Below are positions 9,128-18,045 of a stretch of 42,547 nt of DNA, piece after piece. Source of the DNA: Polyangiaceae bacterium (lineage in GTDB: Bacteria > Myxococcota_A > Polyangia > Polyangiales > Polyangiaceae); contig JALOQB010000027.1 of assembly GCA_025453595.1 (NCBI GenBank), forward strand, positions 1 to 42,547, written 5' to 3'. How positions within the stretch are numbered: the first letter of the stretch is position 1; every line of letters starts with the position of its first letter. Made by a program: the position numbers and the translations under genes. The notes below the pieces were generated by a model. It saw only the letters and a program-made list of their open reading frames with translations, ran no database searches and had not been told where the DNA came from.

Positions 9128-10790
9128 AGCAAGGCGTTGGGGTTGGATCGGTCTTGGCGTCCTGTCGTGGGCAGGTATCGCCTGCGACACCACCACCGAG
9201 GAGCCTCCCGCTCCCTCCCGCGACATCAAGTACGGAGCTCCGGGCTCGCTGGTCTCCGGGGCGGGGAAGGGGGGGTTTCGTCTGGGGGCAGCCAGCGCGG
9301 CGACGCAGATCGAGGATCAGAACACCCGCACGGACTGGTACGCCTTTTCCCGCAGAAAGGTCGAAGGAGACCCTCCCGAGACCAAGGCGCTGGGCAAGGG
9401 CAAGGCGCACGTGGGGGAGGCCTCAAAGGGGTACAGCAAGGCGCTGGAGGACGTGGGGCTGCTCAAGGAGATGAAGCTGGACTCGTACCGGTTCAGCATG
9501 GAGTGGGCGCGCATCGAGCCAAGGCGGAACGAGATCAGCGAGGAGGCGATCGCGCATTACCGGGGGTTGCTGGAGAAGCTGAAGGCGGAAGGGATCCGTC
9601 CGGTGGTGACGGTGCACCATTTCTCGAACCCGATCTGGATCGATGATCCAGCGGACATCGGCTGTTCGGACGGCCCCAACGACGAGAACCTGTGCGGGCT
9701 GGGTCACCCGACCGGGGGAGCGCAGGTGGTGGCCGAGATGGAGGAGCATGCGCGGCTGCTGGCCCAGCGCTTCGGGGATCTGGTGGACGACTGGGGGACG
9801 CTGAACGAGCCGGTGAATTACCTGCTGGCGGGGCACTTCACGGGCATCTTCCCTCCGGGCAAGAGCCTGCTGACGAACCTGACGGAGGAGGGGGTACGCA
9901 CCCAGTTTATCCCGGTGGTACGGGATTACATGGAGGCCCACGCGCGGATGTACCGGGCCATCAAGGATGGCGACAAGGCGGACGCGGACGGGGACGGCGA
10001 TCCGGCGGCGGTGGGGCTCTCGCTATCGGTGGCCGAGTGGGTCCCCTCGCGAGACGGGGAGCTGAGCGACAACCCGGACGACATCGCGGCCCGGGATCGG
10101 GTGAAATACGTGTACCACTACCTGGTGGCGGACTCGTTCCTGAACGGGACCTTCGACGCCAACCTGGACGGCAGCCCGGACGAGGACCACCCCACCTGGA
10201 AGGGGACGCTGGACTGGCTTGGGGTGCAGCATTATTTCCGGGCCGGGGTGACGGCGAAGAACGCGCTGATCCCGCTGTTGAACGTCACCCCTTGCTTCAA
10301 CGCGCTCACCAGAAGCGCCTGCGTCCCGCCGATCGATCGCACCTACTGCGTCGAGGAGATGAACTACGAGTACAACCCTCCCGGGCTGTACGAGGTGCTC
10401 CGCGAGTACACGCAGCGTTACCCGGGGCTACCGATGGTGGTGAGCGAGGCAGGCATCGCGACAGAGAACGGGAAACGTCGCGCCGAGAACGTGGTGCGGG
10501 TGCTGGAGCAGATCGAGCGGGCTCGCGTCGAGGGCTCCGACGTCCGCGGCTACTACCACTGGAGCCTCTTCGACAATTTCGAGTGGGCCGAGGGGTTCTT
10601 GCCTCGTTTTGGGCTCTACAAGGTCGACTACAGCACCTACGCCCGCACCCCGACCGAAGGCGCCCGGGTGCTGGGCCAGATCGCCGGCTCCCGCACCCTC
10701 TCCGCGGCTCTCCGCGACGCTCACGGTGGCACCGGACCGCTGACCCCGGAGCATGCGGACGAGGAGCTCCCCGAGATGTGCACGCGCTGA
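9120..10790 (+). CDS. Family 1 glycoside hydrolase-like lipoprotein
   Basis: This 556-residue protein begins with a basic, hydrophobic signal and a lipobox ending GIAC (C22), so it is predicted to be anchored in the cell envelope. The rest is a GH1 (beta-glucosidase-type) barrel: GFRLGAASAATQIED at the first strand, YRFSMEWARIEP, VTVHHFSNPIW, the acid/base glutamate in TLNEP (E230), WLGVQHYFRAG, the nucleophile region PMVVSEAGIA (E443) and YYHWSLFDNFEWAEGF. The usual nucleophile motif TENG is changed to SEAG, but the glutamate is kept. An acidic insert, ADADGDGD, could bind calcium. GH1 enzymes are usually cytoplasmic, so a lipoprotein form is unusual. Substrate unknown. Confidence 0.87.
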   Translation: MSKARRWGWIGLGVLSWAGIACDTTTEEPPAPSRDIKYGAPGSLVSGAGKGGFRLGAASAATQIEDQNTRTDWYAFSRRKVEGDPPETKALGKGKAHVGEASKGYSKALEDVGLLKEMKLDSYRFSMEWARIEPRRNEISEEAIAHYRGLLEKLKAEGIRPVVTVHHFSNPIWIDDPADIGCSDGPNDENLCGLGHPTGGAQVVAEMEEHARLLAQRFGDLVDDWGTLNEPVNYLLAGHFTGIFPPGKSLLTNLTEEGVRTQFIPVVRDYMEAHARMYRAIKDGDKADADGDGDPAAVGLSLSVAEWVPSRDGELSDNPDDIAARDRVKYVYHYLVADSFLNGTFDANLDGSPDEDHPTWKGTLDWLGVQHYFRAGVTAKNALIPLLNVTPCFNALTRSACVPPIDRTYCVEEMNYEYNPPGLYEVLREYTQRYPGLPMVVSEAGIATENGKRRAENVVRVLEQIERARVEGSDVRGYYHWSLFDNFEWAEGFLPRFGLYKVDYSTYARTPTEGARVLGQIAGSRTLSAALRDAHGGTGPLTPEHADEELPEMCTR

Positions 10791-10791
10791 T

Positions 10792-11808
10792 TCACAGGGG
10801 AGGGGAGGCCTCCAGGGAGCAACCCAGCGCCCCTGCCAGCGTCACAAGCTGCTGCGGGGAACTGCACCCCAGGTGCTCCGGAGATAGCCGCCCCGCCTTC
10901 CAGCGCTGCAACCAGGAAGCCGCCGGGTGCGAGGCGGCCACCCGACCGAATTCGCCCCCGGCCTCGGCGCTGATCCGTGCAACCTCCCCGTCCAGCCGCT
11001 CGCGCAGCATCGGGATCGCAGCCCGCAGCGAGGAAGCCCACTTCGCCACCTGATCCAGCACCTCCGGCCCCAGCTCCGGATCCTGGAGCGAGCGGATCTT
11101 CTTCTCGATCTGCTCGAAGGTCATGCTGCCCCAGGGCAACGTGCGCAGCACCGGAGCCTGCCACTGCCGGCGTACCTGGGCCCAGTGATCGGCCCGTGCC
11201 GGGACCGACACCAGACGGAGCGAGGGGAGCAACAGTCCGGTCAACCGCATCCCGTGGCAGGCGCCGGTATCGAGGCCAAAGACCCGATCCCGGAGCACCA
11301 GCGGCTCCGAGCCCACCACCGCGTGGCCAAAGACCACCGGCTTGTCGTCCTCGTAGAACTCGTACCAGGGGCGTTCTCCGAAGCGCGCCCGCAGCATCGC
11401 ATCCCCGGAAGCGGTCCCGGCGCGCACGGCCTCGGGCACCTGCTCCAGGGGCACCCCCGGGAACAGCCCCCAATGCACCACCCGGACCAGCTCATCCTCC
11501 CAGTGGTAGGGGAGGGAAGCAAACCAGCTCACGTCGTCCTGGTACCGCTCCCCGAGCTGCAGCCGGGTGATCTGCTGGGAGTACGAGAGCGTGCCGGTCA
11601 CGTGCTTGCGCTCATGGTTCCCGCAGAGCACCACGGAGCCCGCTCGTGCCCTGAACCAGCGGACCACCGAGGCCGGGTCGGGCCCTCGGTCCACCAGATC
11701 CCCCACGCTGATGACCCGATCGTTGTCCCCGATGCCAGCCAGGTCCAGCAGGTCCAGCAGCTCCTCGTGGCAGCCATGGATGTCCCCGATGATGAGCGTG
11801 TTCGCCAT
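10792..11808 (-). CDS. PPP-type metallophosphatase
   Basis: This 338-residue protein has the metal-binding motifs of calcineurin-like phosphatases in order: GDIHG (residues 8-12), GDLVDRG, GNHE, a histidine in VVHWGLFPG, and GHAVVG. This is the PPP/diadenosine tetraphosphatase (ApaH-PrpE) layout, so likely substrates are phosphoproteins or dinucleotide polyphosphates. The region after about residue 215 (about 120 residues, helical) is not part of the catalytic fold and I do not recognise it. The start at 11808 is preceded by GGAGA at a good distance. It is convergent with the GH1 gene, with one base between their stops. Confidence 0.83.
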   Translation of the reverse strand: MANTLIIGDIHGCHEELLDLLDLAGIGDNDRVISVGDLVDRGPDPASVVRWFRARAGSVVLCGNHERKHVTGTLSYSQQITRLQLGERYQDDVSWFASLPYHWEDELVRVVHWGLFPGVPLEQVPEAVRAGTASGDAMLRARFGERPWYEFYEDDKPVVFGHAVVGSEPLVLRDRVFGLDTGACHGMRLTGLLLPSLRLVSVPARADHWAQVRRQWQAPVLRTLPWGSMTFEQIEKKIRSLQDPELGPEVLDQVAKWASSLRAAIPMLRERLDGEVARISAEAGGEFGRVAASHPAASWLQRWKAGRLSPEHLGCSSPQQLVTLAGALGCSLEASPPL

Positions 11809-11887
11809 GATCCAATCTCCTGGCTCCAGGGACGCAGCAGCCACCCCATCGCTCCCGGACAGAAGCCCGGACACGCCCTCGGCTCAA

Positions 11888-11903
11888 GGTTTCACGTGAA
11901 ACA
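11888..11903. other. parS site 1 (one mismatch)
   Basis: GGTTTCACGTGAAACA differs by the first base from the palindrome TGTTTCACGTGAAACA, the site bound by chromosomal ParB proteins. It is intergenic, between the phosphatase start and the transglutaminase gene. Confidence 0.85.
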
Positions 11904-11943
11904 TTTCCGTCGGAGCCCCTGCTGCCAGCCCTCCGCGGATGGA

Positions 11944-11959
11944 TGTTTCACGTGAAACA
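11944..11959. other. parS site 2
   Basis: An exact TGTTTCACGTGAAACA, within a longer palindrome GGATGTTTCACGTGAAACATCC. It is intergenic, 40 bases from site 1 and just after the 3' end of the transglutaminase gene. Confidence 0.95.
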
Positions 11960-11969
11960 TCCGGCTGGA

Positions 11970-14900
11970 TCAAAGCTTCGTCCCCACCACCACGCGCTCT
12001 CCCAGGGCCCGGTCCACCTCCTCGCAGAAGGTACGGAACGCCGGGTACTCGGCGGGCAGAATCCGGGTCTTGTCCAGCCGCAGCTTGACCCTCACCACCG
12101 CCCTGGTTGGGCTGACTTCGCTGGTCAGCTCCAGCCGACCGAAGGGGCTCTCGATCTTCCGGGAGGTCGGGGTTTGCTTGATCGCGTTGCCTCCGGGTAC
12201 CTTCACGACCCACTCGTCGTCGTAGCCGTGAGCGAAGGGGAGGCGCAGATCCAGCCTGCGCGAGGACAGCGGCGCAAAGCGGGCCACCAGGCTGCCCACC
12301 GGTGCGATGGAGAAGGCCAGGTCACTCCCTGCCGAGCGGGACATCGCCGAGGACTTCCCCCGGAACCGGATCTTCACCGGCTGCTCGATGTCCTCCAGAT
12401 CGTTCACCTCCAGCCCCTGGGCCCCGGCCGCCAGCGTCAGCCCACCAAACTGCGCCCCCAGCTCCCCCGCCACCCGGGCTCGCTGCGTCCCCAGCGCATG
12501 GAAACCCTGGCGCCACTCCGCCGCGATGGCCCCCGAGGTCTCGATCCTCGCCTCCAGCAAGGAAGGGCCGCTCTCCGGCACCTGCAGTTCGATCTTCCGG
12601 CTCCTCAGCGTGGCCTCCGCCGCGGGCTCCGGCAGCTTGACCAGCTTCGCCTCCCCACCCGGCTTCACGATCAACCCGTACGCACCCCTGTCCATCGCCG
12701 GGAGCTCGTTCATCCCGGTGTACTCGGCGGTGCCATCCAGAAAAAGATCCAGCTTGGGCACGTACGCCACCGCGTGATCGAAGAAGGCGTAGCTCGGTGG
12801 CTCCGACGGACCTTCCCCTCGCTGGCTTGTGCGCACCAGCACCATCTGCGCCTCCACCCCGACCTCCTTCAGCATGCTCACGATCAGGGCTGCCTTGTCC
12901 TTGCAGTCCCCCCACCCTCGCGCCAGCGTCTGCGTGCTTCGCCTCGGTCGGTACCCCTCGATCCCGAACTCCAGCGCCACGTACCTCGTCCGCTGCACCA
13001 CGTAGTCGTACACCGCACGGATCTTCTCCAGCTCCTCCGTCTTCCCACGGGTAAGCTCGGACACCTTCTTCTTCAGCTCCTCGTCGCTGTCGAGCTGATC
13101 CTTGCTCAGCGCCCAGAACCAGGACCCCACCTCGTTCCACGTGGCAAAGGTCGATACCCCCACGTTGGCCGCCAGCTCCCCCAGCGGTGGGGCCATCGGT
13201 TCGGTCAGCAGGGGAGGGGGGCCCTTCGCTTCCAGCCGCAGGATCTTCAGCTCTCCCTCCTCCTTCTCCTCCTTGTTCAGATCTGCCAGCGAGGGCAGAC
13301 GCAGCGCCAGCTTCCGGGCCTTGGGCTGGATCAACACGTACTCGCTCGACGCCACCGGCTCCGTGTTCTGGAGAAACGCGGTCTCCGAGAAGGTGTCGCC
13401 AAACTCGTTGCGCGGGGTGGTCTCCTCCACCCGGTACCGCAGCTCCACCACGTCGCCCGGGTTCAGCCGGGGCATCTGGATGTAGAAGATCCGGGTCGAG
13501 GAATACATCGCCAGCGCCGGGTTATCCGCGGCGCCTTCCCCGGTCTCGATGGCCTCGTCCACCTTGCCATCCGCCCGGAACACCCGCGCCCCACGCAGAT
13601 CCACCACCTCGCGCCCCGCCTGGTACGCGAACGAGTACTGCCGCCCCGAAGCCGCCCCCTCCTCCGTCAGCGGCTGGTACACCACCTGGTGAAAACGACC
13701 GGAGAGCCCGTTCGGGTACAGCGTGGTCACCTGCAGATCCCGCAGCGTTCGCTTGGGAAATCCACCGGGCGGCGCCGGTTGCCGTGACAGCTCCAGCAAC
13801 CGCTCCTTGCTCCACGCAAAGGCCTCATCCCGGCGGATCTTCGGGGGCTGCTTGCTCTCCAGGTACTCCCGCACCTCCTTGGCCTGGGGGCGGAGCGCCA
13901 GCAACCGGCGCAGCAGCTTGATCTGCTCCTCCTCCTTGCCCTCTTCCCCCTGCAGATCCGCCAGACTCCGGATCGCCTCCACGTCTTCCGGCGCCATCTC
14001 CAGGCGTCGCTCCAGCAGCGCCACCGACCGCTCCTTCTGCCCCAGCGCCCGGAACCCACGCGCCACGAAATCCACGGTCCCGAAGGACTCCGCATCCAGC
14101 TCCCGCAGTCGCTCCAGCCACCGGGTGCCCCCCACCACGTCCCGCTGGGCCACCGCCAGCTCCACCCGGGCCCGCAGGTGGGTCACGTCGTCAAAGCGCA
14201 GGTTGGCGTAGCGCTGCTCCACGGCCTCCGCCTCCGTCGCCCTCCCTGCCACCCGTAGCTGATGCGCATACGCTCGCAACAGCGCCACGGAGTGCGGCGC
14301 ATGCTTCACGGCTTCCTCCAGCACCGCCAGCGCCGAGTGCCGCAGCCCCGCTTCCTCGTACAGCTCGGTCTTGCCCAGCGTGGCCGCGATATGGTGCGGC
14401 TCCCGGAGGAGGATCTTCTCGAAGTAGGGCGTGGCGTCCCGGAAGTTGGTCCCGGAGCGCGCAAGCAGAGCCTCCGCCAGCAGCACCTCCAGTTCATCGT
14501 CCCCGGAAGGCTCCAGGGCTCTTGCTTTTTTGACCCATGCCGCGCGAGCGTTGCGATCTTCCGCCAGGTCCGCGGCGAGCAACAGGCGAGGCACCGTGGG
14601 CTCGGCCTCCGCGGCACGGATCGCCAGATCCCGGGAGGTATGCTGTCCCCGAGGGGAGCCACCGGTCTGCGCCAGGTAGCGCGCGTGGGTCTCCAGCTGG
14701 ACAGGGGAGGGGTTCTTCTCCCGGAGCAGCCGTCCCACGTCCACCAGGGGCCCCATGGCTGCCGGCAGCTTGCTCTTCGGGCGCGGGGCCTGGGTGGCCC
14801 CCTTGGCGGTGATCTTGATCCGTTCGTCCTCGGGTGCGTTGCCGGAGCGCAGGGCCCCCGGAGCGGTGTTCCGGGCGGCCGCTTCTCCCAGCGCAGGATC

Positions 14901-15761
14901 GTTCTGATTCTCGAAGGCCAGCCCGCTCCCGCCATCCTCCGCGCCCAGGCGTACCTGGAGCATCGGGCTCTCCTCGTCGCTGCAGACCTTGACGGTCAGC
15001 CGATTCCAGCCTGGACGCAGCACCACCCGTACCCCCAACCGGTCGGCCTCCAGGGCGCGCAGGTCGGGGTCATTGAGCACCTCTTCCCCGTTCCAGAAAG
15101 CCCGGAAAGAGCCAGCAGCACCGACCCAGAGGGAGGCCCGGGTCTCCCGCTCAGCCTTGCCCTTGGCGCGAACAAAGGTCGAGGCATACGCACAGACCTT
15201 CTCCGCCGGGCGCACCACGTTGCCCAGATCAAGCCAGCCAAAAGAGGCGGGCTCAGGGAGCGGACGCCAGGCCCCCGGGCGCTCCTTGCCCTCGTACATC
15301 TTGCGGGTGGAGAGCGGCGCTCCCAGGTCTTCTTCCGGCCCGAAGCGGGAGAACAGCGAGGTCTGGCCCTCGTTATCAAAGGGACCCACCACCAGCCATC
15401 GATCCAGAAACCCCAGGGCCACCAGCTTCTGCTTGGCTCCGCTCAGGTCCCCTCGCCGCCGCCGGGCATAAGCCCCGAGCATGCCGGCGTAGGCCCGGAT
15501 CGCCGGGGCCACCGCGGTGTCTCGCTCCACCAGCGCGAAGGCCTCCTCGATGGTGGCCGGGTCCACCTGATCCCAGCGACGCCAGAGCTCACGCAGCGCC
15601 ACCTGGGCCCCCACCCCCCGCTCGGTACGCGCCCGCTCCAGCCCCTGGCGCACCCGGGGGTCGAGGCCCCCGACCCCCTGGGCCTCTGCTGGCAACGCCC
15701 CCAGCCCCACGATCAGCCCCAGCCCCAGCCTCAGACGACGTTGGATTCGAAGAGCAGCCAC
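11970..15761 (-). CDS. Secreted DUF3857/transglutaminase-like protein with TPR region
   Basis: This 1263-residue protein starts (GTG) with a signal peptide ending near AEAQG at about residue 28. A domain around residues 130-260 with WLVVGPFDNEG and RAFWNGEEVLND looks like a jelly-roll/PA14-type fold. Residues about 340-640 are TPR-like helical repeats. From about 690 a DUF3857 domain leads into a transglutaminase core (about 880-1010) with the catalytic triad visible as GDCKDKA (C953), FDHAVAY (H996) and LDGTAEY (D1009). A C-terminal beta domain follows. DUF3857-transglutaminase proteins are common in Bacteroidota and Myxococcota and are thought to act in the periplasm on peptides or proteins; the exact reaction is unknown. 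It lies between parS sites 2 and 3. Confidence 0.88.
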   Translation of the reverse strand: MAALRIQRRLRLGLGLIVGLGALPAEAQGVGGLDPRVRQGLERARTERGVGAQVALRELWRRWDQVDPATIEEAFALVERDTAVAPAIRAYAGMLGAYARRRRGDLSGAKQKLVALGFLDRWLVVGPFDNEGQTSLFSRFGPEEDLGAPLSTRKMYEGKERPGAWRPLPEPASFGWLDLGNVVRPAEKVCAYASTFVRAKGKAERETRASLWVGAAGSFRAFWNGEEVLNDPDLRALEADRLGVRVVLRPGWNRLTVKVCSDEESPMLQVRLGAEDGGSGLAFENQNDPALGEAAARNTAPGALRSGNAPEDERIKITAKGATQAPRPKSKLPAAMGPLVDVGRLLREKNPSPVQLETHARYLAQTGGSPRGQHTSRDLAIRAAEAEPTVPRLLLAADLAEDRNARAAWVKKARALEPSGDDELEVLLAEALLARSGTNFRDATPYFEKILLREPHHIAATLGKTELYEEAGLRHSALAVLEEAVKHAPHSVALLRAYAHQLRVAGRATEAEAVEQRYANLRFDDVTHLRARVELAVAQRDVVGGTRWLERLRELDAESFGTVDFVARGFRALGQKERSVALLERRLEMAPEDVEAIRSLADLQGEEGKEEEQIKLLRRLLALRPQAKEVREYLESKQPPKIRRDEAFAWSKERLLELSRQPAPPGGFPKRTLRDLQVTTLYPNGLSGRFHQVVYQPLTEEGAASGRQYSFAYQAGREVVDLRGARVFRADGKVDEAIETGEGAADNPALAMYSSTRIFYIQMPRLNPGDVVELRYRVEETTPRNEFGDTFSETAFLQNTEPVASSEYVLIQPKARKLALRLPSLADLNKEEKEEGELKILRLEAKGPPPLLTEPMAPPLGELAANVGVSTFATWNEVGSWFWALSKDQLDSDEELKKKVSELTRGKTEELEKIRAVYDYVVQRTRYVALEFGIEGYRPRRSTQTLARGWGDCKDKAALIVSMLKEVGVEAQMVLVRTSQRGEGPSEPPSYAFFDHAVAYVPKLDLFLDGTAEYTGMNELPAMDRGAYGLIVKPGGEAKLVKLPEPAAEATLRSRKIELQVPESGPSLLEARIETSGAIAAEWRQGFHALGTQRARVAGELGAQFGGLTLAAGAQGLEVNDLEDIEQPVKIRFRGKSSAMSRSAGSDLAFSIAPVGSLVARFAPLSSRRLDLRLPFAHGYDDEWVVKVPGGNAIKQTPTSRKIESPFGRLELTSEVSPTRAVVRVKLRLDKTRILPAEYPAFRTFCEEVDRALGERVVVGTKL

Positions 15762-15826
15762 AGCAGGGCTTTTGCTTGCCTGCCCCGGGCGGTCAAGCCC
15801 CGCGTTTGGCCAGGTGGGGAGAGGGA

Positions 15827-15842
15827 TGTTTCACGTGAAACA
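15827..15842. other. parS site 3
   Basis: An exact TGTTTCACGTGAAACA in the 85-base gap between the transglutaminase gene start and the 3' end of the small helical protein gene. It is flanked by GGA/TCC, as at site 2. Confidence 0.95.
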
Positions 15843-15846
15843 TCCG

Positions 15847-16098
15847 TCAGCGCGGGGGCTCCTTGGGAGGGTCTTGAGGAGGCTGCTCCCCCTTCTCGAA
15901 ATTCTTCTCCAGCTCGTCGTTCAGCGACTTGCCCACGTTCTCGATGGCCCGGGCCAGCTCCCGGGCGCCGGTGTTGATGACCCGCTCCACCTTCTGAACA
16001 TCCAGCTCCTTGGAGACCTCCTGCGCCGCCCCTCGGGCCGCGCGGAACAGCAGCGAGAGACCTTCCTTCAGATCCTCGGAGGGTTTGCGTTCGCTCAT
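15847..16098 (-). CDS. Small helical hypothetical protein
   Basis: This 83-residue protein has no signal peptide or membrane helix. Residues 5-68 are predicted to be amphipathic helix rich in Glu, Lys, Arg and Ala, and the tail is Pro/Glu-rich (PPQDPPKEPPR). No family was recognised. The ATG at 16098 gives the compact form; further upstream codons would enter the divergent intergenic region. It is upstream of the transglutaminase gene on the same strand, separated by parS site 3. Confidence 0.68.
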   Translation of the reverse strand: MSERKPSEDLKEGLSLLFRAARGAAQEVSKELDVQKVERVINTGARELARAIENVGKSLNDELEKNFEKGEQPPQDPPKEPPR

Positions 16099-16180
16099 GG
16101 AGCCAAGTGTGCAGGAGCCGATGCCCTGCAGCAACCAGCAGGTCCCGTGCACCTGACCCCCCTGCGCTCTAGACTGGGCC

Positions 16181-17395
16181 ATGGCGCAAGCTCGACGCAG
16201 ATGGCTCCGCTGGTTGCTGGCGACCCTGGGGGTGGCCGTGGTCGCGGGTCTGCTGGCCGCTCGCCCCTTGCTGGGCTGGGGTCTCCAGCGGTGGGCCGAA
16301 CAGCAGGGGGTCACCCTCCAGTTCGAGGGGCTTGGCCTGGAGCCGGGGGCCCTGGTGCTCGAGGGGGTCCAGCTCCAGGTCCAGGCGCTGCCCATGCTCC
16401 ACTTTGCTTCCTCGCGGGCCATGTTTCACGTGAAACAAACGACCCCGGAACGCCTGCACCTGGAGGCCCCTCGCGTCACCTTCACCGGTACCCCCCAGGA
16501 AGCACAGCAGCACCTGGGGCGCTGGCTCCAGGGGTTGCGTTTGCCTCCGGGCCTGGGTCTCTCGGCCTCCTCCCTGACCCTGGTGGCCCGGACCCCAGGG
16601 GCCCCCACCCCCTGGCTTGCCCTGGAGGGCGCCTCTGCCTCCTCGCTCCCCGGCGGAGGGCACCGCCTCTCGTGGAGTCAGCTCCAGGCACACACCACCC
16701 GCTTCCCTTCCGGTCAGCTCTTCGTGACCCCCGCTGAAGGAGGGTACGAACTGTCCCTGCTGGAGCCCCCTTCGTCCCTCCCGTTTCGTCTGTTCCTCCG
16801 CCCCCAGCCCCAGCCCTCGCTGCTGCTTCAGATCCGTCGCTTCCCTCTCCGTACCCTCGCGGACCTCGGGCTCCAGGTTCCCCCCGATCTCCAGCGCGTC
16901 GAGCTGGAAGGATCCCTGGAGAGCTCTCTTACCCTGGGCGAACCCATGCTCGGCAAGCTTCACCTGGAAGCTCATGGGTACACTCCACCTCACCCCCCGG
17001 AGGTCAGCGCGCTGGTCAAGGGAGACCGGACCGTCGTCAACGCAGAGCTCAGCTACCAGCCCGAGAGCCTGGGGAAGGGGAGCCTCGCCCTGGCTCCCCT
17101 CGTGGTGACCTCGGGTCGGCTCCAGCTCAAGGGGAGCGGCAGCGCCGCCGTGGAACAGGATCACCTCACCTTCAAGGGGACCTTGAACGGAGGGCTCCCC
17201 TGCAAGGACGTGGCGCGCTCCGCCGCCCGGGCCGATCTGGGCGACCTGCTGGGGGGGTTCGCCGGAGGGCTTGCCGGAGGGCTCGCTGGAACCATCCAGC
17301 TCTCCGTGCAAATGGAGGTCGATTCTCGTAACCTGAAGGCGGCCTCGCTCCGCACCGGGATCACCCCTCGGTGCTCGCTCTCGTTGCCCTTCTGA
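16181..17395 (+). CDS. AsmA-like membrane-anchored protein containing a parS site
   Basis: This 404-residue protein has one N-terminal membrane helix (about residues 10-28) after a basic start (MAQARRRWLRW). A long, beta-rich periplasmic part follows, with the pattern (LQFEGLGLEPGALVLEGVQLQV) seen in AsmA/DUF748-type proteins linked to outer membrane lipid transport. Near the C-terminus is a Gly-rich repeat (GGFAGGLAGGLAG). A perfect parS site is embedded in the coding sequence and reads MFHVKQ. The TetR gene starts four bases after its stop. Assignment to AsmA is by pattern only. Confidence 0.68.
   Translation: MAQARRRWLRWLLATLGVAVVAGLLAARPLLGWGLQRWAEQQGVTLQFEGLGLEPGALVLEGVQLQVQALPMLHFASSRAMFHVKQTTPERLHLEAPRVTFTGTPQEAQQHLGRWLQGLRLPPGLGLSASSLTLVARTPGAPTPWLALEGASASSLPGGGHRLSWSQLQAHTTRFPSGQLFVTPAEGGYELSLLEPPSSLPFRLFLRPQPQPSLLLQIRRFPLRTLADLGLQVPPDLQRVELEGSLESSLTLGEPMLGKLHLEAHGYTPPHPPEVSALVKGDRTVVNAELSYQPESLGKGSLALAPLVVTSGRLQLKGSGSAAVEQDHLTFKGTLNGGLPCKDVARSAARADLGDLLGGFAGGLAGGLAGTIQLSVQMEVDSRNLKAASLRTGITPRCSLSLPF
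16422..16437. other. parS site 4 (inside a coding region)
   Basis: An exact TGTTTCACGTGAAACA within the AsmA-like gene, about 80 codons from its start, read in frame as MFHVKQ. Confidence 0.95.
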
Positions 17396-17399
17396 AGGA

Positions 17400-18044
17400 A
17401 TGTCCCGCCCCCTTTCCCCCGAACCACCCGCCCGCCGCGAACGCAACGCGGCCGAGACCCGACGCCGTATCCTGGAGGCAGCCGAGGCCGAATTTGCTGC
17501 CAAGGGCTTTGCCGGAGCTCGCCTCCGCGAGGTCGCCCAGGTCGCAGGGATCCAGCAGGCGCTGATTCACCACTACTTCGAGGACAAGGATGGCCTCTAC
17601 CGGGCCGTTCTTGATCGCGCCATCGAGCAGGTCACCGCTGACTCCTGGGCGATCCTGGGCCAGTCCACCTCCGTGGCTGGCCTCCTCGAAGGGTTCATCG
17701 AGCTGCTGCTGCGCTTCTACCAGAGCCACGCCAACCTGCTGGCCATGTTGCGCATGGAGGCCGCCTCCGGTTCCCACCTGGTCCTCGATGTCCTCCAGCA
17801 GAAGAGCCGCCCGGTCTTCGAGGCCGCCGAGGTTCTGCTGCGAGACCTCCAGGAGCGAGGTCAGATCCGCTCCGACCTGGCCCCCTCCGACATCATCGTG
17901 TCCGTGCTCTCCCAGGCCCTCTTCCCCTTCCTGGAGGGCCCCCTGCTCCACGCCCTCTGGCCTGCGTTCAGCGTCGCCCCCGAGCCCCTTGAAGCACGCA
18001 AGCGCGCCATGGTCGCGCTGCTCCTCCGGGGCATCAGCCCCTGA
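17400..18044 (+). CDS. TetR family transcriptional regulator
   Basis: This 214-residue regulator has a typical N-terminal TetR helix-turn-helix at about residues 18-65: TRRRILEAAEAEFAAKGF, then LREVAQVAGIQQALIHHYFEDKDGLY. The C-terminal ligand/dimerisation domain is all helical and not specific. The ATG follows the AsmA-like gene's stop by four bases, with AAGGA touching it, so the two are probably one transcription unit. Its stop is next to the stop of the convergent lipoprotein gene. No operator was recognised. Confidence 0.92.
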   Translation: MSRPLSPEPPARRERNAAETRRRILEAAEAEFAAKGFAGARLREVAQVAGIQQALIHHYFEDKDGLYRAVLDRAIEQVTADSWAILGQSTSVAGLLEGFIELLLRFYQSHANLLAMLRMEAASGSHLVLDVLQQKSRPVFEAAEVLLRDLQERGQIRSDLAPSDIIVSVLSQALFPFLEGPLLHALWPAFSVAPEPLEARKRAMVALLLRGISP

Positions 18045-18045
18045 C

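Noticed and set aside
8752..9132. A minus-strand frame with a long poly-serine run
   Set aside because: It is only the complement of the Asp/Glu hexamer tract of scpB.
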